Positions 1 to 7,110 of a stretch of DNA of 17,710 bases are shown piece after piece (within the stretch, counting starts at the first letter, position 1; every line of letters begins with the position of its first letter). The notes below the pieces were generated by a model that made no database searches, was not told the DNA's origin, and worked only from the letters and a program-made list of their open reading frames with translations. The DNA comes from CSP1-5 sp964558395. Lineage in GTDB: Bacteria; Methylomirabilota; Methylomirabilia; Methylomirabilales; CSP1-5. Both the position numbers and the translations under genes were made by a program. The DNA is taken from assembly GCA_964558395.1 (NCBI GenBank), contig CAZLDS010000052.1, positions 1 to 17,710 on the forward strand, given 5' to 3'.

Positions 1-407
1 ACCACGTCGTAGCCAGCGTCGGTCACCGCGTGTGTCAAGTCGGCCAGGCTCGCCAACCCAGGAATGAAGGTGACAGTTGCCTTTGAGGTCGCCAGGTTCA
101 CGTTGGCGGCAACCACGCCGTCCACGTCCTTGAGGGCCCGTTCGATGTGGGACACACAACTCGCGCACGTCATCCCCTCAATGGGCAGGGAAACCTCCTC
201 GAGCGAGACCTCGTATCCCGCGTCACGCACGGCCGCGACGAGGAGTTTCGGATTCGTCCCGTTCGGCTCGTATTTCACCGTGGCGCGCTCGGTCGCGAAA
301 TTGACTGCGGCCTGCTGCACCCCCGGCAGCCCCTGCAGGGCCTTCTCAATGTGCGCCGCGCACGACGTGCACGACATCCCGTGAATCGGCAACTCAATCT
401 GCTTCAT
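1..407 (-). CDS. copA: CopA-type heavy-metal P-ATPase, N-terminal part (runs off left edge)
   Basis: Only the first 135 codons lie in the window; the gene continues past base 1. They encode two consecutive heavy-metal-associated (HMA) domains, each with the metal-binding GMxCxxC loop: GMSCTSC with Cys13/Cys16 and GMTCASC with Cys81/Cys84. Tandem HMA domains of this type normally form the cytosolic N-terminus of copper-exporting P1B-type ATPases, where they bind Cu(I) and regulate or feed the pump. The ATG at 407 is preceded by a strong GGGGGAGG ribosome site. The gene lies downstream of a MarR regulator and a small membrane protein on the same strand, with a YHS mini-protein nearby, which fits copper handling. 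The ATPase core itself is not visible, so a silver or mercury pump, or a free-standing two-HMA chaperone, cannot be excluded. Confidence 0.85.
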   Translation of the reverse strand, partial: MKQIELPIHGMSCTSCAAHIEKALQGLPGVQQAAVNFATERATVKYEPNGTNPKLLVAAVRDAGYEVSLEEVSLPIEGMTCASCVSHIERALKDVDGVVAANVNLATSKATVTFIPGLASLADLTHAVTDAGYDV

Positions 408-521
408 GATCCTCCCCCATTTCTTACTTCATATCCCTGAGATGATTGCGATGCCTTCGTTGAATGTCATGCCGGTTGCCTTCGACTTGCTGCCGACTCG
501 TGATCGACATCTCGCCACGCT

Positions 522-1049
522 TCAATGACACGTCGGCCCCGCGTCTCGTGCCAGTGCGACCGTCGCCAGGTGCTGGGTATGCCGGTGAATTTGCCACCAC
601 ATCCACGCGATGCCGATCCCGGTGGCAACCAAGCCCACGATCATGAGAGGCTGCTTGTACTCGCTCAACAAGAGGCTTGCCGCCGTCATTCCGGCCAGCG
701 GGGCAATGTCTGCCAGGTGATGGGCACAGCAGGCCACCATGGCCATCGTGGAGCCTCCAGTCCCGGTGGCGGCCACGGCTGCGGACATCTTCCCCTGTGC
801 CGCCTTGACGGCTCCCCGGAGGTAGGTGAAGAGCCCGATCTGAATTCCGAATCCGGTCGTGATCGCCGCGACAAACGATGCGTCCTCTGCCATAAGACTC
901 CACAGATGCTCCTGAGATCCCGAAGCCGCGAGGACCACAACCATGTAAAAGGCCAATAATCCTGTTGCGGCCAGTAACCCCACGAGGGCGGCTCGCCGGC
1001 GGAGCCTCCGGATTGCCTCGCTCCCGTTCCACGCTGGGTCATACTTCAT
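522..1049 (-). CDS. Uncharacterised four-helix membrane protein with CCAHH motif
   Basis: This 175-residue protein starts at an ATG preceded by GAGGG. I do not recognise the family. It has about four hydrophobic helices (near residues 21-43, 56-76, 95-125 and 130-155) and a basic N-terminus (RRLRRR). The third helix region contains an unusual cluster, VACCAHHLAD, two Cys and two His within the membrane, which suggests binding of a soft metal or a thiol role. The C-terminus is also rich in His and ends in TCH. It lies between the MarR regulator and the CopA-type ATPase on one strand, so a role in copper or other metal transport is an inference from context. The TGA stop is followed by frame with no recognisable similarity, so I read it as a normal stop. 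Confidence 0.75.
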   Translation of the reverse strand: MKYDPAWNGSEAIRRLRRRAALVGLLAATGLLAFYMVVVLAASGSQEHLWSLMAEDASFVAAITTGFGIQIGLFTYLRGAVKAAQGKMSAAVAATGTGGSTMAMVACCAHHLADIAPLAGMTAASLLLSEYKQPLMIVGLVATGIGIAWMWWQIHRHTQHLATVALARDAGPTCH

Positions 1050-1063
1050 TAACAGCCCTCTTC

Positions 1064-1080
1064 TCGTTCATACGAAATAT
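1064..1080. promoter_or_regulatory. Possible second MarR half-site before the membrane protein gene
   Basis: The minus strand here reads ATATTTCGTATGAAC, containing the inverted repeat TTCGTATGAA. It resembles ATATTTCGATTTCGAAC found at the MarR promoter (plus strand 1549-1565), apart from a two-base spacing difference. It lies about 18 bases before the ATG of the membrane protein. It may be an additional MarR-family operator. The match is by eye only. Confidence 0.3.
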
Positions 1081-1092
1081 AACGACAAAAAA

Positions 1093-1533
1093 TCACGCTT
1101 CCAGTCCAGCAACGGCCTTTCCCAAGAGGTCAACCAAGGCGTCCTGTTCTCCTGGTTCCAGCGCATCCATCATGGCGATGATCAGCTCCATTTCCGCTTC
1201 GAGGCATTCCTGGGAGACCTGGTCCCCTTTCTTGGTCAACTCGACGAAGACCGATCGGCGGTCCTCGTTACTGCGGAATCGATTGACGTATCCCTTCGTG
1301 ACGAGACGATCCACGATGCCGGTCATGCTGCTCAAGGCGAAGCCGCACTCCTTAGCGAGCTCCGTCATCATGCACCGTCCTTTTCGGCCTAGGGCCTCAC
1401 AGGTGAAGATCTCACTGTTCGACAGATCAGCAGGCAGCCCTTTCCCCGCCGGCCGCAAGTAGAGACGCTTGGCTAAGGCCCGGATGTGCGTATCGAGCAA
1501 CATCAACTTCCCGCGAGCAGTTCGCTTCTCCAT
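1093..1533 (-). CDS. MarR-family winged-helix transcriptional regulator
   Basis: The product is about 146 residues, the usual MarR length. It shows the family core: helices leading to MTELAKECGFALSSMTGIVDRLVTKGYV (the DNA-reading helix region) and the wing SNEDRRSVFVELTKKG, in which the D-R-R motif is the MarR hallmark. The C-terminal helix would form the dimer interface. I chose the ATG at 1533, because the longer frame would start inside the -35 element of the promoter seen at 1568-1596. No good Shine-Dalgarno precedes it, so another in-frame start further in is possible. The gene is first in a leftward unit with the membrane protein and the CopA-type ATPase. An operator-like repeat overlaps its probable transcription start, which suggests self-repression. 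Its ligand is unknown; the neighbourhood points to metal or redox stress. Confidence 0.88.
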   Translation of the reverse strand: MEKRTARGKLMLLDTHIRALAKRLYLRPAGKGLPADLSNSEIFTCEALGRKGRCMMTELAKECGFALSSMTGIVDRLVTKGYVNRFRSNEDRRSVFVELTKKGDQVSQECLEAEMELIIAMMDALEPGEQDALVDLLGKAVAGLEA

Positions 1534-1543
1534 ATTATTTGCA

Positions 1544-1564
1544 TTCGAATATTTCGATTTCGAA
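1544..1564. promoter_or_regulatory. Probable MarR operator (repeated TTCGAA)
   Basis: The sequence contains TTCGAA at 1544-1549, TTCGAT at 1553-1558 and TTCGAA at 1559-1564, which makes an imperfect dyad about 21 bases long. It overlaps the expected transcription start of the MarR gene, directly downstream of the -10 box. A dyad in this position is typical of MarR self-repression; that this MarR binds it is inferred. Confidence 0.55.
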
Positions 1565-1567
1565 CTA

Positions 1568-1596
1568 AATATACCTTTCCCCTGATCCCGTGTCAA
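1568..1596 (-). promoter_or_regulatory. Sigma70-type promoter for the MarR-membrane protein-copA unit
   Basis: On the minus strand a perfect -35 TTGACA (1596-1591) is followed after 17 bases by TATATT (1573-1568), which matches the -10 consensus at five of six positions. The predicted start lies near 1561, about 28 bases before the chosen ATG and inside the operator-like repeat. Confidence 0.7.
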
Positions 1597-1691
1597 GTCC
1601 TTTTCGCAAGGCGAGGGGGGAGTGTGGCTACCTTATTGATATTTCTGTGATAATTAGCCAGAATTCGTGGGCGGGCCTAGGGGTGGAAGCG

Positions 1692-1844
1692 CTAGTCATC
1701 GTGCTCGAGATACTTCGCTGGGTCCTTATCGAAGGCCTTTTTGCAGGCCTGGGCGCAAAAGTAGTAGGTAGTCCCCAGGTAGTCGGAGGTGGCTGCTGCC
1801 TTTGCTTCCTCGACGTCCATGCCGCAGACCGGATCTATGACCAT
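1692..1844 (-). CDS. Free-standing YHS-domain mini-protein
   Basis: This 50-residue protein consists of one YHS domain. It opens with MVIDPVCGMDV, followed by YYFCAQACKKAFDKDPAKYL, so the Cys7 and Cys30/Cys34 positions of the family are present. YHS domains occur alone or at the N-terminus of copper ATPases and bind metal ions, often copper. The start is decided by AAGGAGGG eight bases upstream of the ATG at 1844; an ATG further upstream precedes that ribosome site and is not used. The gene lies 64 bases downstream of the DsbA-like gene and before the MarR-copA unit, which supports a metal-handling role. Its length and sequence are normal for the family. Confidence 0.88.
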   Translation of the reverse strand: MVIDPVCGMDVEEAKAAATSDYLGTTYYFCAQACKKAFDKDPAKYLEHDD

Positions 1845-1908
1845 TTTCGTTCCCTCCTTGGCCAACATTCTCACAATACTTCCTCGCCCGCAACCCCTCC
1901 GGGGACCC

Positions 1909-2577
1909 CTATCGGGGAGTGGTCTTGAGCCCCCCCTCAATGATCTTCTGGAATGTCTCGAAAGGATGGGCGCCGATGAGCATCCTCCCGTTAATAAAGA
2001 AGGTTGGGGTACCAGTGGCACCCAAGCGGATGCCAATGCCCGTTTCCCCTTTTACCCTCTTCGCGTACTTCCCACCATCGAGGCACCGGTCGAAGGCCTT
2101 GCCGTCGAGCCTGAGATCTCGGGCGTACTGTTTGAGCCGCGGATCTGCCAGGGAGAGGAAGCCTTTCGAGGCGAAGAGCGTATCGTGGTATTCCCAAAAT
2201 TTCCCCTGTTCAGCGGCACACTCAGACGCCTGGGCTGCTGCCACCGATTGGGGGCCTAAAATGGCCAGATGGCGGTAGACGAACCGGACCTTGCCCGGCT
2301 GAATGTACTCTTCTTCGAGGCGGGGAAGCGTCTGTTTCCAGAACCTCCAGCAAAAGGTGCACTGAAAGTCCGAGAATTCGATGATGGTGACAGGTGCCTT
2401 CTCGGATCCCTTCGCAGATCCCTTGGCGAGAAGAGCCAGAATTTCCCCTCTCTGCAGGGGTTGGTCGGCAAAAGCGCCTCCGCGCACCGCCAGCAGAACC
2501 AAGAGACCCCCCAGCAACACAGGCGGCCAGTATTTCCACACATAGCACTTGGGTCGGAAGGTTTCTCGATCAGTCAT
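1909..2577 (-). CDS. DsbA-like thioredoxin-fold thiol:disulfide protein, membrane-anchored or exported
   Basis: The product is 222 residues if it starts at the ATG at 2577. A hydrophobic segment near residues 18-36 is an export signal or membrane anchor. The thioredoxin-fold domain follows, with TIIEFSDFQCTFC, giving an active-site CxxC at Cys73/Cys76, and a TGTPTFFINGR motif holding the cis-proline. This is the DsbA/BdbD-type domain (thioredoxin_4 group), which acts in the cell envelope as disulfide oxidase, isomerase or reductase. The neighbour ccdA can supply reducing power across the membrane, so a reductase role on copper or cytochrome partners is plausible. A TTG at 2643 directly follows the stop of the preceding gene and would add 22 residues through translational coupling; the ribosome site for the ATG at 2577 is weak, so the start is uncertain. 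Confidence 0.85.
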   Translation of the reverse strand: MTDRETFRPKCYVWKYWPPVLLGGLLVLLAVRGGAFADQPLQRGEILALLAKGSAKGSEKAPVTIIEFSDFQCTFCWRFWKQTLPRLEEEYIQPGKVRFVYRHLAILGPQSVAAAQASECAAEQGKFWEYHDTLFASKGFLSLADPRLKQYARDLRLDGKAFDRCLDGGKYAKRVKGETGIGIRLGATGTPTFFINGRMLIGAHPFETFQKIIEGGLKTTPR

Positions 2578-2643
2578 GCAAGCCCCATACGTATGGATCC
2601 CCAAACCGTCTGGTCTTCGTTCCGTGCACGTCACGGATTCCAA

Positions 2644-3408
2644 TTATTCCCGGCTTGCATTTCCTATACCCAAAACGAGCGTGAGGCTCGTGCGTTTACC
2701 CTTGGAGATGCTGACTTCTCTCTCGATTGATCCAAGCGCCTCATGCCAAGCTTTGAGACGATAATGGCCTGGAGGAATGTTGTCGATCTCGAAGGTCCCT
2801 TCGGGGCCTGTGACTGCCGTCAGGGGTGTCGATGCAATTAGGATGTATGCCCGCATCCACGTGTGTCCCACGTCACACACGATGCGGAGCAGGCCAGATC
2901 GCGGGAGCTGCGTACGGGTCCTGTCTCGGAAATGCGGCAGGGCGACGTGAAAGGCTGTTTTCCCATTCCCCTGGAAGGCATGTGCAGTGTGCAGGATCGG
3001 GTCGCTATTCCGAACCTCCAGCATGGCAGACGGCAGGGTTACCTGAACGCGGGGCACGAATTCACAATCCCGATTGTCGAGCAATACGCGAGCGTTCTGC
3101 TGCGACGGCAGGGACCGAAAATCACCTTTTGCCTCAAGCAGGACGGCGACGTTTTCCACCCCACCTGACGGGGAAACTCGGTACTGGCCAAGCGGGCGTT
3201 TTTCTCCGCAGAATGTGCGGTGCTTCTGAACCGGTAGCCACTTTTCCTCCGGCGGGGAACCGTGGACGATGACGCGGCCGCTAAGCGCTCCGTGCGAAGG
3301 CAAGGTACCGGAAGAAGGGGCCGCCTGATCTTCACCACTCGCCGGAGGCATCGGAAGCAGCAGCACAAGACCTACGAAAAGGATTGTCGCATGTGATCGG
3401 CGGTTCAT
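2644..3408 (-). CDS. Exported cupredoxin-like protein with C-terminal carboxypeptidase-regulatory-like domain
   Basis: This 254-residue protein has a signal peptide (residues 1-25, ending PPASG). The central part resembles a plastocyanin-like domain. EVRNSDPILHTAHAF holds His140 and His143, and VCDVGHTWMRAYI holds Cys178, His182 and Met185, a plausible type-1 copper site. Relatives usually read CDVHPWM at this point, so the extra residue before the His is a deviation. The last 60 residues, starting near TGPEGTFEIDNIPPGHYRL, form a beta-sandwich of the carboxypeptidase-regulatory-like type. Proteins of this layout occur in cytochrome and methylamine-utilisation clusters, with undefined function. 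Start and GGAGGGAG ribosome site are good. It begins 10 bases after ccdA ends, so the two are probably co-transcribed. Copper binding is inferred. Confidence 0.8.
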   Translation of the reverse strand: MNRRSHATILFVGLVLLLPMPPASGEDQAAPSSGTLPSHGALSGRVIVHGSPPEEKWLPVQKHRTFCGEKRPLGQYRVSPSGGVENVAVLLEAKGDFRSLPSQQNARVLLDNRDCEFVPRVQVTLPSAMLEVRNSDPILHTAHAFQGNGKTAFHVALPHFRDRTRTQLPRSGLLRIVCDVGHTWMRAYILIASTPLTAVTGPEGTFEIDNIPPGHYRLKAWHEALGSIEREVSISKGKRTSLTLVLGIGNASRE

Positions 3409-3418
3409 CTCCCTCCTG

Positions 3419-4165
3419 TCACAAACGTTCCCATAACCAGTTAGGTGTGATGCTAATGAGGTAACTATTCAGGAGTGTGAGATATCCGCTAAAAAGCATG
3501 GCCCCGATGAGTACGAGGAACAGGCCGCTGCCGGCCTCGACCCACCGCATGTAAGGGTGAAACCGCTGAAAGAACCGGCTAAAGTGATTCAAGGCCAAAG
3601 CGCTCAAGAGGAAGGGGACTCCCAGGCCAAGGGAGTACACGCCGAGGAGGGTCACCCCTCTTTCTCCTGTTGCTGATGTCCCGGCCAGCGTGAGGATCGA
3701 ACCGAGGATCGGCCCGATACAAGGAGTCCAACCGGCACCGAAGGCTACTCCGACCAGGACAGAACCCAGGTACCCTACGGGCCTATGCTCCAGCTCTACC
3801 CGGCGCTCTCGTATGAGAAACGGCAGCCTGAGGATCCCGGCGATATTTAATCCGAAGGCGATAATAAGGATTCCCCCGACCTTTCGAACAAGGCCAATCG
3901 ACCCGAGGAACAGCTGACCAAGCAAGCTAAAAGAGGCGCCCAGGATGATAAACACCATGGAAAACCCCAGGATGAAAAGCACCGCGTTGAGAACGATGGC
4001 TCTTCGGACCTGAGCCGTTTGGCCCATTTTCATCTCCTGAAGAGACATGCCGGCGACGAAGGATAGATAAGAGGGGACAAGAGGTAGGACACAGGGGGAG
4101 ATAAACGAAAGGAGCCCTGCCGTTAAGGCGACCACCGAAGTCACATCCACCGATTGCGCCATCAT
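3419..4165 (-). CDS. ccdA: CcdA-type transmembrane thiol reductant transporter
   Basis: The 248-residue product is a six-helix membrane protein of the CcdA/DsbD-beta family, at the family's normal length. Both signature cysteines are present: ISPCVLPLVPSY (Cys25) in the first helix and GWTPCIGPILGS (Cys149) in the fourth. CcdA takes electrons from cytosolic thioredoxin and hands them to envelope thiol proteins, which keep apocytochrome c CXXCH cysteines or other targets reduced. The ATG at 4165 follows GGGGAGAG; a second ATG lies one codon in. The cupredoxin-like and DsbA-like genes follow on the same strand, so CcdA probably serves the DsbA-like protein here. The several c-type cytochromes in this window would also need such a system. 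Confidence 0.93.
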   Translation of the reverse strand: MMAQSVDVTSVVALTAGLLSFISPCVLPLVPSYLSFVAGMSLQEMKMGQTAQVRRAIVLNAVLFILGFSMVFIILGASFSLLGQLFLGSIGLVRKVGGILIIAFGLNIAGILRLPFLIRERRVELEHRPVGYLGSVLVGVAFGAGWTPCIGPILGSILTLAGTSATGERGVTLLGVYSLGLGVPFLLSALALNHFSRFFQRFHPYMRWVEAGSGLFLVLIGAMLFSGYLTLLNSYLISITPNWLWERL

Positions 4166-4349
4166 GCCTCTCCCCGCCTACGTCCTCCGGCCTCCGAAAG
4201 GCTGCTGTGAGTATCGATTCCGCATTGTGTTCTCCGTGGTCTGGCGCGGCATGTGCTGGGATCGTTTACTGTTCACCCTGCAAACTAAGATACAATTAGC
4301 CCTGAGCGTCCGAATAGGTCTGATTGATGATTCAGAGATCGGGAAGCCC

Positions 4350-4640
4350 TTAACCGCGGGGAGGGGGGAACGGAGGTGGAAGTGAGACGCCTTTGTAGAA
4401 GGAATTCTGTTCTGTGTCGAGGGAAGATGCGAGCACAAGTCTATGAGATCCATGTCGGTCTTCGGACAGGACCACAGAAGCCTCACAGACTTGCGCGGTG
4501 TGGGTCAGCATCGATGCCGACCCGGGGTTGACATAAGTCTCCTGGAAATCCGCCGTGAGGCATAGTGCAGGCCCTGCCACGAAGCCGCTAATGACAAGGT
4601 ATACTGTCCATCTTCGTAGCAACTGCCGCTCTTCTGCCAA
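4350..4640 (-). CDS. Small exported protein of unknown function
   Basis: The 96-residue frame starts at a TTG preceded by AGGGAG. Residues 1-27 look like a signal peptide: a basic RR at 10-11, then WTVYLVISGFVAGPALC. The mature part has a single Cys (about residue 52) and ends in a proline-rich PPPFPPPRG. I recognise no family. It lies 184 bases upstream of ccdA on the same strand and could head that cluster. The reasons for calling it are the signal peptide, the ribosome site and the strand. Its short length and non-ATG start keep confidence moderate. Confidence 0.5.
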   Translation of the reverse strand: MAEERQLLRRWTVYLVISGFVAGPALCLTADFQETYVNPGSASMLTHTAQVCEASVVLSEDRHGSHRLVLASSLDTEQNSFYKGVSLPPPFPPPRG

Positions 4641-4945
4641 CAGTGGCTCCCTCTATGTGACCTATGCTCCCCAAGAAAAGAATTCTTATTCATTTACTAC
4701 TATTCCCTCCGCTTTGTCAATGTGTTGCGCACCACCGACGATCTCTCGTTAATATTCCACTCCGGTGGGCTGGTTCGGCTCAAATCAATTTTACGAAGAG
4801 ATGAGCATGACTAATATAAAGGACAACCCCACGCTCAAAGTAGAGATCGATTCTTCTCATCATCGGTTCAGATCACCCAGAGACGGAGCAGGTGTGCAGC
4901 CCAGAAGAACAGTACCGGAAGAGTTGAACCCCAGAGGAACCAGCG
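4641..4945. other. Gene-poor stretch upstream of the ccdA cluster
   Basis: No convincing gene is seen. On the minus strand a TTGACA (4720-4715) could be the -35 of a promoter for the leftward cluster, but no good -10 follows at 16-18 bases (best are GTAAAT or TAAATG). Near 4870-4957 the minus strand encodes about 29 residues that look like the end of a membrane protein (FLWGSTLPVLFFWAAHLL, then a stop). This frame ends where the gamma-glutamyltransferase relic begins, so the stretch may join two gene remnants. Confidence 0.3.
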
Positions 4946-4957
4946 GTGCCACCGGGG

Positions 4958-5305
4958 ACCACGCCGGGTGAGGACGTGCAAACGCAAGCCAACCTCCAGG
5001 TGTTCTTCAATGTCGTGCACTTTGGCATGGACGTGCAGATGGCGGTTGAGGTGCCGCGATTCCGCTCGCTCCATGGCCCGGCCCCCCAGTTCCCGCAGGA
5101 AATCCTGCAGGGCCAGGTCCGGGCAGAGCCCCGGATCGCGCCGGAGACCATCAAGGCCCTCGAGGGAATGGGTCACAAGATCCGGACCGAGCCTGACTGG
5201 GCCGAGTCGGGCGGAGGCATGGTCATCATCGTGCGGGACGACAAGACCGGCGTCCTCTCGGCCGGAGCGGACCCGCGGCGGAGTTGCTACGCGATCGGCT
5301 GGTAG
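4958..5305 (+). pseudogene. C-terminal relic of gamma-glutamyltransferase
   Basis: About 115 codons match the end of the small subunit of gamma-glutamyltranspeptidase, the enzyme that cleaves the gamma-glutamyl bond of glutathione. Family features visible are TPGEDVQTQANLQVFFNVV, FGMDVQMAVEVPRF, then ALEGMGHKI and the terminal GVLSAGADPRRSCYAIGW. The first three quarters, including the autoprocessing and catalytic Thr, are missing, and a stop lies just upstream in frame (4925-4927). A GTG at 4946 could start this fragment, but it lacks a good ribosome site and could not be active. The frame is intact and GC-rich, so the truncation may be fairly recent. The family call is from motif recall. 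Confidence 0.75.
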
Positions 5306-5667
5306 AGCAGGCACCGGGCCGGGGAAAAAGTGTCAGGACCCCTTTTTCTTTCTCGAGCCCCGTCCGTTCGACTCTGACGTATTACTCTAGCGTTCGGGCT
5401 GTCAACTATCATTGGGAGATTGGAAGATGTTGCCCGTCCTCGAGGAGATCGGCAAGGCGATCGCGGTAACGAGCACGGGGAGCTTGACAAGTCTTTTGAA
5501 GCACGCGAGAATCCGCTTTAAGCTTGGACAGTAGCGAAAACGAATCCGGCCCCGGGGGGGAATTCTGGCGAGGCGGAGATGGAACGGGGTTGCACGTTGG
5601 TGCGATCGCTCCCTGGTGGGAGACCTTCAAGGCCTCCGGTTTGCCGAGGAGGCGAGGTGACCTAACA
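5306..5667. other. Intergenic stretch with hairpin and short frame
   Basis: Directly after the gamma-glutamyltransferase relic is a hairpin: GAAAAAG at 5324-5330 pairs with CTTTTTC at 5342-5348. It overlaps the phrase GTGTCAGGACCCCTTTTTC, a type of sequence I associate with dispersed repeats, though only one copy occurs here. A 35-codon frame (ATG 5427, stop 5532-5534) has a GGGAG upstream but resembles nothing known and is probably not a gene. The rest holds the promoter for the kinase gene. Confidence 0.35.
5484..5512 (+). promoter_or_regulatory. Probable promoter of the histidine kinase-response regulator operon
   Basis: A perfect TTGACA (5484-5489) is followed after 17 bases by GAGAAT (5507-5512), a four-of-six match to the -10 consensus. 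It would give a leader of about 150 bases before the GTG at 5668. Confidence 0.45.
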
Positions 5668-7110
5668 GTGTCTGTTCGCGATTCGATCAACCCTCCCATG
5701 CCTGACTTGAGAAGACTCAAGAAGCTGGGGATCTGGCTGCCCGTGATCGCCATCGCGCTCCTCTTCGGGTTTGTCGAAGCAGTCGATATACATCTTCATC
5801 GGTTCTGGAGTGGCTTCTTTCACGAATACGTGCCGCACTGGTTGTTCCACACTATCGTCTATCTTGGGGCGATTGGAGCCGTCGTCGCAGGGTCCCTCGT
5901 CTTCTCGAATTACATCTTCGATCTCATCCATCGGAAGGATCAAGCGATTCGGCGTCAGAACCAGGAGCTTGCCGCGCTGAATGCCGTGGGCGCCGCGATC
6001 AACGAGTCCCTGGATCTCGATGCGGTTCTCAGTCGGGCCCTGAAGAGGGTTCTTGAGGTGACCGGGGTGGAATCAGGGGAGATCTTCTTGCAAGAGGAAA
6101 GCTCGGGAGATCTGGTCATGCGCGGTTTTCACGGGATCCATCCCGAAGCCTTCCAGGAGATCACACACTTCAAGGGGAAGGATGGGTTTCCAGGCCAGAT
6201 TGCGGTCACGGGGACCCCGCTGGTTGTCGACGGTCTGCGAGAGGACCCGCGGTTCCTGCGGAAGGCGGTAAAAGAGGCCGGGTTTCAATCTTACGCGGGA
6301 CTCCCCTTGCGATCGAAGGGAAAAATCGTCGGGGTCATGGGGGTGTTTGCGATGGATCCGGGGCGGCTGAAGGCGGAGGACCTCGATCTGCTTGCCGCCC
6401 TCGGCAACCAGATTGGATTGGCCGTCGAGAACGCCGGCCTGTACGCCCGGGTCAAGGAAATGTCCATCGTGGACGAACGGCGGCGGATCGCGAGGGAGAT
6501 GCACGACGGCTTGGCGCAAGCACTGGGACTGCTCTACCTCAAGATGGGAGAGGTGGAGGAGCATGCCACCGCGTGTCCCATGGAGTGCCCGAATCGGGAC
6601 GGAATCCGCCTGATAAAGAACGTCACGGCCGAGGCCTATGAAGAGGTCCGCCAGGGTATTTTCGGCTTGAAAATGGTTTCTAAGCGATTGGGGTTGGTCC
6701 CCGCCCTCACGGAATATTTGCACAACTTCATGGAACAGACGGGGATTTCTACTGAGCTGAAGGTCGCCGACGAGCGGGCGACACGGCTGACACCCCGCGT
6801 GGAGATTCAGTTGATCCGGATTGTCCAAGAGGCCCTCGCCAATGTCCGAAAGCATGCACGAGCTGGACACAGCTCTGTTCTCCTGGAGATGGACGAGAGG
6901 AAAACCAGAGTGACCGTCTGGGACGACGGTCAAGGCTTCGATCCGGTGCACGCGACCCGGCGTGGTGTGTGTTTCGGCCTGCAAATCATGCAGGAGAGGG
7001 CCGAGTCCGTCGGCGGCACGTTGACGATCGAGTCGCAGCCGGGAAACGGGACGCAGGTGATCGTCCAGTTCCCCATCCAAGGACAAGGGGAGGCATCGTG
7101 GAGCCCATAA
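5668..7110 (+). CDS. Membrane sensor histidine kinase, GAF + HisKA_3 (NarX/NreB type)
   Basis: The 480-residue product has two N-terminal membrane helices (about 20-40 and 60-85), a GAF domain (about 115-265) and a HisKA_3 dimerisation domain. The phospho-acceptor His279 lies in RRRIAREMHDGLAQALG. A HATPase_c domain follows with the N-box QEALANVRKHA and the G-box DDGQGF. This is the NarL/NreB kinase class. Between helices of the HisKA_3 domain is an unusual Cys pair, ACPMECPN, which could sense metal or redox state. The start is the GTG at 5668: AGGTGA, a perfect anti-SD complement, lies seven bases upstream, whereas the longer frame to 5524 shows no ribosome site or sensible N-terminus. Its stop lies 10 bases inside the start of the response regulator gene, so the two are translationally coupled. 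Confidence 0.93.
   Translation: MSVRDSINPPMPDLRRLKKLGIWLPVIAIALLFGFVEAVDIHLHRFWSGFFHEYVPHWLFHTIVYLGAIGAVVAGSLVFSNYIFDLIHRKDQAIRRQNQELAALNAVGAAINESLDLDAVLSRALKRVLEVTGVESGEIFLQEESSGDLVMRGFHGIHPEAFQEITHFKGKDGFPGQIAVTGTPLVVDGLREDPRFLRKAVKEAGFQSYAGLPLRSKGKIVGVMGVFAMDPGRLKAEDLDLLAALGNQIGLAVENAGLYARVKEMSIVDERRRIAREMHDGLAQALGLLYLKMGEVEEHATACPMECPNRDGIRLIKNVTAEAYEEVRQGIFGLKMVSKRLGLVPALTEYLHNFMEQTGISTELKVADERATRLTPRVEIQLIRIVQEALANVRKHARAGHSSVLLEMDERKTRVTVWDDGQGFDPVHATRRGVCFGLQIMQERAESVGGTLTIESQPGNGTQVIVQFPIQGQGEASWSP

Noticed and set aside
64..440. Plus-strand open frames at the left end
   Set aside because: They are antisense to the HMA domains of the CopA-type ATPase, which has clear motifs and a ribosome site on the minus strand.
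522..524. Selenocysteine at the TGA ending the CCAHH membrane protein
   Set aside because: The downstream frame soon ends and shows no conserved block.
424..1032. 202-codon minus-strand frame overlapping the membrane protein gene
   Set aside because: Its composition (Arg/Gly/His-rich, no helices) is that of a shifted frame; the other frame gives a coherent membrane protein.
1534..1596. Longer N-terminus for the MarR regulator
   Set aside because: It would start within the -35 box of a near-consensus promoter, and the added residues are not family-like.
1900..1920. GC-rich hairpins CCCCGATAGGGG and CCCCGGAGGGG after the DsbA-like gene as a terminator
   Set aside because: Stems are only four bases and no T-run follows.
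4178..4486. 102-codon minus-strand frame upstream of ccdA
   Set aside because: It overlaps the better-supported small exported protein, and has no ribosome site or recognisable domain.
4868..5314. 148-codon minus-strand frame over the gamma-glutamyltransferase relic
   Set aside because: Mostly an antisense shadow; only its last 29 residues look protein-like and are noted as a possible fragment.
6073..7086. 337-codon minus-strand frame inside the kinase gene
   Set aside because: Antisense shadow; the plus strand carries a complete histidine kinase.
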